Origin: Thermoguttaceae bacterium
Lineage (GTDB): Bacteria; Planctomycetota; Planctomycetia; Pirellulales; Thermoguttaceae
NCBI GenBank assembly: GCA_017549085.1
Contig: JAFYVO010000305.1
Location: 1-10,366, forward strand
Direction of reading: 5' to 3'
Length of the DNA: 10,366 nucleotides
Shown: piece after piece, positions 5,518-10,366 of the stretch
Position numbering within the stretch: position 1 is the first letter of the stretch
Layout of the letters: each line of letters starts with the position of its first letter
The notes under the pieces: generated by a model
Database searches by the model: none
What the model saw: only the letters and a program-made list of their open reading frames with translations
Told to the model about the DNA's origin: nothing
Translations under genes and position numbers: made by a program

Positions 5518-8427
5518 TTATTCGGCGACGAGACGTTCCCAGCGAGCGCGGCGGTTCGGATCGCTCTTGTCGGAACGCGTCAACCAAAGAGTTTGGAGCA
5601 TTTTGCGGGCTTGCTCGCGGCGATCGGAGCGAACGTAAATTTCGACGACGCGTTCTTTAGCGTCCCACCAAGCGGGGGAGCCGGCGGGAACGAGGTCGGC
5701 GGCGTCGCTCCAATAACGAACCGCTTGATCGAGCGCTTTCGAGTCGTTTTGCGCGGTCAAAATTTCGGCGATTCCGAGCGTCGCGTCGAGATTTTTCGGG
5801 TTTTGTCGGCGAATTTGCGCGAAAAGCGTCAGCGCCTCCTGCGTTTTTCCGGCGAGTCGAAGGGCGCGAGCGCGAACGAGCGACCGTTTTTCTTGCGCTA
5901 CTTTCGCTGTTTGCGTGTTTTGCGCAGTTTGCCCAGCTTTCGACGCGTCGAGCGAAGCGAGCGCGGCGGTTCCGATTTTGATTTGCGTTTCGCGAGGCGT
6001 TTTTTCGGCGAAGACGAGGAGGCGTTCGAGCGTTTCGAGCCCGGCGCTTTGCGTCGCTTCTTCGAGGTTCGCGAGGTCGCGGAGGACTGCGTCGGTTTGC
6101 CCGGCGTCGAGGCGGAGGGCGAGACGGCGCGCTTGGAGGTCGGTTCGAAGCGCGGCGCGTTCGGGCGTCGCGTCGGCGAGCGCGGCGTCCCAACGGTCGA
6201 GGAGCGTTTCGAGCGCGGCGGTAAGTTCCGCGTCGGCGGCGATTTGCGCCGGGCGCGGCAGATCGAAAAGGCGAGCGAGAACGGCGTCGTCGGTCGCGGT
6301 CGCCTCTTGCGCCGTCAAACGTTGCGCGGTTTCCTTAACTTGAACGACGAGCGGCGTTGCGGTCGACGTCGGCTTCGTCGCGACGGTCGTTTTCGCGAGG
6401 AGACGCTTGGCCGCGTCGACGAAGGCGGCGGCTTGTCGCGCGTCGGCGTTGGGCGACGCGGCGTCGATGGCGGCGAAACGAGCGTTCGCAAGAGCGTCGG
6501 CGAGCGCGAGCGTTTCCGAGAAAGCGGGATCGTCGATCGAAACGGCGTCGACGTAAAACGCCGCGTCGTCAAGTTTTCCGTCGGCGAGCGCGAGGCGGGC
6601 CGACTCGTTGGCGAACGCGCCGCGATTCTCCGCCGTCGGGAAAAGCGTTAAGTAATCGCGACGAAGCGTCGCGGTCGGCGAAGCGGCGTTTTCAACGGAC
6701 GTTTCGGTCGCCGAAGTCGTTTCGATTCCGGATTTTAGCGCGGCGTTTTCCGACTCTTGGGCGCGTTGAATCGCCAAGAGGAAAAGGCGCGGCGCGAGCT
6801 CGTCGCCGGGGAGCGAACGGGCCGCCGCTTCAAAGCGTCGCGCGGCTTCGCGCCGCCAAAAATCGGCGTCGCTCGAACTCAGTTGCTTGGATTCGAACAG
6901 CTTGTCGCGCAATATTTTATCGACAATTCCGGCGCCCGTCGCGGCGAGCCGAAACGCGTCGGCGTCGGCCCCGGCGGCTTGCGCTTCCGCGCTTGCTCGG
7001 TCGTATTCGGCGATCGCCGCTTCCCAATCGTCGGCGCGAAAGCGTTCTTCCGCAACGGTTTCCGTCGTTCGCCAATCGGCGGACGCGACGCTGGTTTCGC
7101 GGAGGAAGAGGGACGCCCGAGCGCGCCAAAAAGCGGTCGGAAGACGGTCGGCGGCGGTCCGCGCGGCGTCGAGCGCGTCCTTCGCCGTTATCGTCGTCGT
7201 TTCGGAAGTCGCCGATTCTTCGGAGTTTGCGGCGGCGTTTTCCGCTTCCGCGAGCGCGGTCGCGGCGGTTGCGAACGCGGCGACGCGAGCAAAATCGCGG
7301 TCGGCGAAAACGTCGAAAAAGCGGTCGGCAAAACGCGCCGGGCCGGTCGACGTTTCGCGGTTTAACAGGTCGACGTCGGTCGCCGCAAGTTTCGCCGCGT
7401 CAAAGGGTTTTGATTCGAGCGAAAGGAGGCGAATTTCCTCCGCGACGAGCGCGACGGCGAGTTCTTGCGGCGCGGCGTCGTCGGCGTTCGGCGCTTTCGC
7501 CGCGTCGTTAAGCGTTTGTTCGATAAGGCGTTCCGTCGTTTTGAGGTCGCCTTGACGTCGCGCCGACTCGACGAGAAGGAGGCGCGCGAAGAAATAATCG
7601 GCGGCGTCGCGTCGCTTGTCGGCGTCGGCGGCGAGCGCGTTCGCGGCTTGCGTCGCTTGGCGGTAAATCTTGTCGGCGTCGGCGCTTGCGTCGGCTCGGG
7701 CGAGAAGCGATTTCGCGCTCCAATAAACGAAGAAACGGCTTTTTTCCGGCGGGAGGCGGCGAACGAGCGCGCTCGACGTTTCAAAGGCGGCGATTAAGAG
7801 CGGCGAGTCGGCGGAAGTCGCGGCGGCGTCGGCGGTTGCGTCTGACGTTTGGTCGGTTGGCGTCGCGTCGTTTTTCGATTCGGTTTCGAGAACGCCGACT
7901 TCGTAAAGGGCGCGAACGAGCGCGGCGGCGTATTCGAGCGCGGCGTCGGCGGGCGAATCGGTTCCGAAAACTGCGTCGAAGTCGAGCGGTTGCAACGGGT
8001 TGGCGGCGTCGGCGAAACCGGGTTCGACGAGAGCGCGGACGGCGGCGATTCGTTCGACGACGGCGGCGCGGTCCGCGGCGTTCAAGAGGCGGCTCGACTC
8101 GACGGCGGCGCGAACGGCGACGCTTCCGTATTGAAAACGTTGGACTTGCGACGCGTCGGCAAGTTCCGCTTCAAGTCGAGCGAGTTCGGCGTCGGCTTGC
8201 GCGACAAGACGTCGAGAAACGAGCGCGTCGGCGAAACGCAAGTCGGTTGAGAATTGGTCGAAACTCGGCGGCGTCCAAACGGCGGTCGGCTCGGCGGCGA
8301 AAGCGGGGGTAAGTCCAACGGAATCAAAGGTTGCGCAACGCGTCGCGTCGGGAAAAACGCCAAGCGCCGCGAGGAGAAGGGCGCGACGAAAGAAAACGGA
8401 CGACGTTGGGGACGTTGGAAGTTGCAT
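5518..8427 (-). CDS. Large exported Ala-rich tetratricopeptide-repeat (TPR) protein
   Basis: This 969-residue protein is not recognised as a named family member. It begins with two Arg and a hydrophobic core (about residues 14-25, RRALLLAALGVF), and a possible signal-peptidase site at AFA-AEP (about 44/45), so export to the periplasm is likely. No lipobox is seen. The mature protein is almost entirely helical in character and rich in Ala, Asp, Glu, Arg and Thr. TPR-like units are clearest at about 457-490 (DDWEAAIAEYDRA) and at the C-terminus, about 852-945 (AGKTQEALTLFAQIRRQNP, then SKALDQAVRYWSDAADLVP, then RREQARKMLQTLW). Ala/Thr/Ser/Asp-rich linkers lie near 183-207, 395-415, 566-590 and 680-695. 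No enzyme motif is visible. The ATG at 8427 has only a weak GAGA upstream. The gene begins 57 bases after exbD and is probably co-transcribed with it; it could scaffold or receive work from an ExbBD-type energiser, but that is inference from position. Confidence 0.88.
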   Translation of the reverse strand: MQLPTSPTSSVFFRRALLLAALGVFPDATRCATFDSVGLTPAFAAEPTAVWTPPSFDQFSTDLRFADALVSRRLVAQADAELARLEAELADASQVQRFQYGSVAVRAAVESSRLLNAADRAAVVERIAAVRALVEPGFADAANPLQPLDFDAVFGTDSPADAALEYAAALVRALYEVGVLETESKNDATPTDQTSDATADAAATSADSPLLIAAFETSSALVRRLPPEKSRFFVYWSAKSLLARADASADADKIYRQATQAANALAADADKRRDAADYFFARLLLVESARRQGDLKTTERLIEQTLNDAAKAPNADDAAPQELAVALVAEEIRLLSLESKPFDAAKLAATDVDLLNRETSTGPARFADRFFDVFADRDFARVAAFATAATALAEAENAAANSEESATSETTTITAKDALDAARTAADRLPTAFWRARASLFLRETSVASADWRTTETVAEERFRADDWEAAIAEYDRASAEAQAAGADADAFRLAATGAGIVDKILRDKLFESKQLSSSDADFWRREAARRFEAAARSLPGDELAPRLFLLAIQRAQESENAALKSGIETTSATETSVENAASPTATLRRDYLTLFPTAENRGAFANESARLALADGKLDDAAFYVDAVSIDDPAFSETLALADALANARFAAIDAASPNADARQAAAFVDAAKRLLAKTTVATKPTSTATPLVVQVKETAQRLTAQEATATDDAVLARLFDLPRPAQIAADAELTAALETLLDRWDAALADATPERAALRTDLQARRLALRLDAGQTDAVLRDLANLEEATQSAGLETLERLLVFAEKTPRETQIKIGTAALASLDASKAGQTAQNTQTAKVAQEKRSLVRARALRLAGKTQEALTLFAQIRRQNPKNLDATLGIAEILTAQNDSKALDQAVRYWSDAADLVPAGSPAWWDAKERVVEIYVRSDRREQARKMLQTLWLTRSDKSDPNRRARWERLVAE

Positions 8428-8484
8428 CGGACGTCTCGCGGTGTTTAAGCGTTAATTTTTAAGGAGTTGTATTGGTTGCGGCGG

Positions 8485-8937
8485 TTAGCGCGTTAACGTT
8501 TCGGGGTTGGCCGCGAACTGGATTTTCGACAAGCCGACGCGCCGGGCGGCGTCGTAAACGTCGAGAACGTTCTCGATGGCGACGCCGCGTTCCGGATCGA
8601 GAACGACGGGAACGGTCGGGTCGATTTCTTGGAGCGCGGAGAGGGTTCGCTCGACCGCCGCCAAGGAGTCGACGCGGGTTCCGTCGACCGTCCAAGTTAG
8701 CGCGCCGGAAGGAGTTGCGGCGACGCGAACCGTTATTTTGCCGAGGTCGCGCTCTTGCTGTTCGAGCGGCGCGTCGATCGCTCCGACGGCGGAAAGTTGC
8801 GTCGGGAGGAGCTTTTCCGGTTCCCGAAAATCGGAGGTGAAAACGAAGAAAATCAGCAGGAGGAAAATAACGTCGATCATCGACGTTAAGTTCAGCTCTA
8901 AGGCTGCGTTGCGCGTTTTCGAAATCGGCGTTTTCAT
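8485..8937 (-). CDS. exbD: ExbD/TolR-family biopolymer transport protein
   Basis: ExbD/TolR proteins pair with an ExbB/TolQ proton channel and pass proton-motive force to periplasmic or outer-membrane machinery. The product is 150 residues, normal for the family. It has a short cytoplasmic N-terminus, one membrane helix (about 19-35, SMIDVIFLLLIFFVFTS) with the essential conserved Asp at residue 22, and a periplasmic domain from about 40 to 150 with the expected alternation of strands (KITVRVA, LTWTVDGTRV) and helices, ending near GLSKIQFA. The ATG at 8937 has a good ribosome site, AAGGA seven bases upstream (8949-8945). It starts 48 bases after the MATE gene and is followed after 57 bases by the exported TPR protein. 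No exbB/tolQ or TonB-like gene is next to it, so its channel partner must be elsewhere, or upstream of the MATE gene outside the window. Family identity is firm; the energised target is unknown. Confidence 0.94.
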   Translation of the reverse strand: MKTPISKTRNAALELNLTSMIDVIFLLLIFFVFTSDFREPEKLLPTQLSAVGAIDAPLEQQERDLGKITVRVAATPSGALTWTVDGTRVDSLAAVERTLSALQEIDPTVPVVLDPERGVAIENVLDVYDAARRVGLSKIQFAANPETLTR

Positions 8938-8944
8938 CGAAATT

Positions 8945-8949
8945 TCCTT
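8945..8949 (-). promoter_or_regulatory. Ribosome binding site of exbD
   Basis: The minus strand reads AAGGA, then AATTTCG, then ATG: a Shine-Dalgarno core with seven-base spacing. It is the clearest ribosome site in the window, since most other starts here have weak or distant purine stretches. A second AAGGA lies 15 bases further upstream. Confidence 0.6.
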
Positions 8950-8985
8950 GGGCCTTTCCTTGCGAACGGAAAAGCGGTTGTCTCG

Positions 8986-10366
8986 TTAGTTGGCGGCGGA
9001 GGTTAGGTCTTGCGAAGACTCGGTTTGCGTTGGGGACGCGTCGTCGAGCAAGTCGACTTCGACGAGCGACGCGTTGCGCCAAGCGCCGCGATAAAACCGG
9101 ACGGCGAAAAGGGTTCCGGCGCTAAAGACGTAAAGCGTCATCAGCGACCAGCACCAGTAAACGCCGCGTCCGAAACCAAAAACGCCGACGAACGCCGCGA
9201 CGACGATCGGAACGAAAACCGCTAACGTCGCCTTCATAATGAAGTTAGCGTCGCCCGCCCCGCGCAGCGCCGACGCGAAAATAACGTTCAGCGCGTCGGC
9301 CAAGAGGTAAACGGAGACGAAGCGGAGACCGTTCGCCGTCGTTTCGCGAATCGGCTCGAATTCGGCGGGATTTTTCATCGCGTAAAAGTCGAGAAAAAAG
9401 TTCGGCGCGACGAGGAAGGCGAGCGTTAACGCGCCGATAAAGGGCGTCGCCAACGCGACTGAAGTTTGCGTCGCCCGCGCCGCTAAGTTCGGAAGTCCTG
9501 CGCCGACTTGGTTTCCGACGAGCGTCGTTACCGCGACGCCAATTCCGACGATCGGCATAAACGCTAAAAAGTCGAGGTTGAACGCGATCGCCGTCGCCGC
9601 GCTCGCCGTCTCGCCGCAAACGCCGATTAGGAGAATGAACATCGTGTAACACCAGTTTTCGCCGGTCGTTTGCGCCGAACTCCGCGCGCCGAAGCGGAAG
9701 AGTCGGGCGAACTCCGAACGGTCGAAACGGAACCCGGCGCGGACGTTGTAACGTCCGTCGCGGTCGCGTTTTAGCATCGTTGCGAGGAGGATGAAAAACT
9801 TCGTCCACATTGAAATCGACGTCGCGATCGCGGCCCCGGCGAGCCCCCAAGCGCAATAACCGGCGACGCCAAAAATGAGGAGATAGTCGAGGACGATATT
9901 CAGCGTTACGGAAATTAGTCCGGCGACCATCACCGTCTTCATTTCGCGTCGTCCGGCGAAAAACGCCGCCAACGATTCGCTCGCGATCAACGCCGGAGCG
10001 CCCAACGCAAAGTAAAACCAGTAAACGGTTTCGAAACGAACGATTTCCGGCGAATGCCCAAACGCGACGAAAAGCGCCTCGACGAGCGGCGTCGCGAGGA
10101 CGAAAAGCGGACCGAAAATTGCGCCGACGAAGACGCCTTGCCAAACGATCGGGCCGACGCGGCGGTCCTGCTTCGCGCCGAAGTATTGAGCGACAAACGC
10201 GTTAACGAACGCCGCGATCCCGAACGGAAACGCCGACAAACCCCAATACAAACAGCCGGACGTAAAGGACGCGCTCATCGCGTCTTTGTCCCACCACGTC
10301 AGGAAGACGCGGTCGGCGAAGTTCATAATCGCGACGGAACCGGAAGATACGACGATCGGCGCGGCG
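8986..10366 (-). CDS. MATE-family multidrug/toxin efflux transporter, N-terminus cut by the right edge
   Basis: MATE transporters exchange Na+ or H+ for drugs, toxins or metabolites across the inner membrane. An ATG at 10326 would give 446 residues, but the frame stays open to the edge (residues AAPIVVSSGSVAI before that Met), and this is exactly the first-helix P.I.S pattern of the family. The Met is therefore internal and the true start is off the window, probably by 10-30 residues. Numbering from the Met at 10326: FADRVFL (3-9); helix 2 with FPFGIAAFVNAFVAQYFGA (33-51); the second-half repeat with FMPIVGIGVAVTTLVGNQVG (256-275) and SALRGAGDA (352-360). About twelve hydrophobic segments are visible, the normal count. 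The C-terminal tail (about 420-446) is polar, Ser/Thr/Asp-rich and variable. Substrate and coupling ion cannot be told from this sequence. It is the first visible gene of a probable unit with exbD and the TPR gene. Confidence 0.96.
   Translation of the reverse strand, partial: AAPIVVSSGSVAIMNFADRVFLTWWDKDAMSASFTSGCLYWGLSAFPFGIAAFVNAFVAQYFGAKQDRRVGPIVWQGVFVGAIFGPLFVLATPLVEALFVAFGHSPEIVRFETVYWFYFALGAPALIASESLAAFFAGRREMKTVMVAGLISVTLNIVLDYLLIFGVAGYCAWGLAGAAIATSISMWTKFFILLATMLKRDRDGRYNVRAGFRFDRSEFARLFRFGARSSAQTTGENWCYTMFILLIGVCGETASAATAIAFNLDFLAFMPIVGIGVAVTTLVGNQVGAGLPNLAARATQTSVALATPFIGALTLAFLVAPNFFLDFYAMKNPAEFEPIRETTANGLRFVSVYLLADALNVIFASALRGAGDANFIMKATLAVFVPIVVAAFVGVFGFGRGVYWCWSLMTLYVFSAGTLFAVRFYRGAWRNASLVEVDLLDDASPTQTESSQDLTSAAN

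Noticed and set aside
5503..7555. Plus-strand open frames of 222-384 codons opposite the TPR gene
   Set aside because: They are strongly Arg/Ser-rich mirror images of the Ala-rich TPR protein in other frames, with no domain and no ribosome site; a shadow effect of the codon bias.
8461..8840. A perfect AAGGAG followed five bases later by TTG on the plus strand, opening a 122-codon frame
   Set aside because: The frame runs antisense through almost the whole exbD gene and encodes an Arg-rich product with no family resemblance. The AAGGAG lies in the exbD-TPR gap and is probably chance.
9245..10144. Minus-strand frame of 299 codons inside the MATE gene in another frame
   Set aside because: It overlaps the MATE protein, which has full-length hydrophobic architecture and family motifs; the alternative is Arg-rich with no membrane pattern.

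Overview
The window looks like chromosomal core sequence from a member of the Planctomycetota, probably a gut or host-associated type. This placement is inferred from protein character, not from a marker gene. The evidence is an oversized ResB protein running in frame into a CcsA-type protein with the LPVFADGRRQPLNTFA signature, an ExbD beside a very long Ala/Asp/Thr-rich TPR protein, weak or absent Shine-Dalgarno sites at several starts, and heavy use of NCG codons (GCG, ACG, TCG, CCG).

All six genes I can support lie on the minus strand, so transcription runs from the right edge to the left. In transcription order they are: a MATE-family efflux transporter whose start lies beyond the right edge (10366-8986); an ExbD/TolR-type membrane protein (8937-8485); a 969-residue exported TPR protein (8427-5518); seryl-tRNA synthetase serS (5242-3959); a 66-residue two-helix membrane protein (3837-3637); and a ResB-CcsA cytochrome c assembly fusion whose C-terminus lies beyond the left edge (3403-1). 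Gaps of 48 and 57 bases suggest that the first three genes form one transcription unit. serS has its own consensus -10 element and a strongly folded leader of about 119 nt, so it is probably transcribed separately. Hairpins follow serS and the 66-residue gene, and the second has the look of an intrinsic terminator.

Functionally the window is mixed: drug or metabolite efflux, a proton-driven energiser subunit with an exported scaffold-like protein, translation (tRNA-Ser charging), and periplasmic haem delivery for cytochrome c maturation. I see no mobile element, CRISPR array, phage gene, tRNA or rRNA, and no defence or biosynthetic cassette. The features most worth a second look are the enlarged ResB-CcsA fusion, the serS leader, the ExbD without an adjacent ExbB, and the small membrane protein. 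I do not see a convincing undescribed multi-gene system.

The plus strand carries several long open frames (up to about 450 codons). They are Arg-rich mirror images of the real genes, caused by the NCG codon bias. No gene-free stretch exceeds 300 bases; the largest are 5243-5517 and 3404-3636, both described below.
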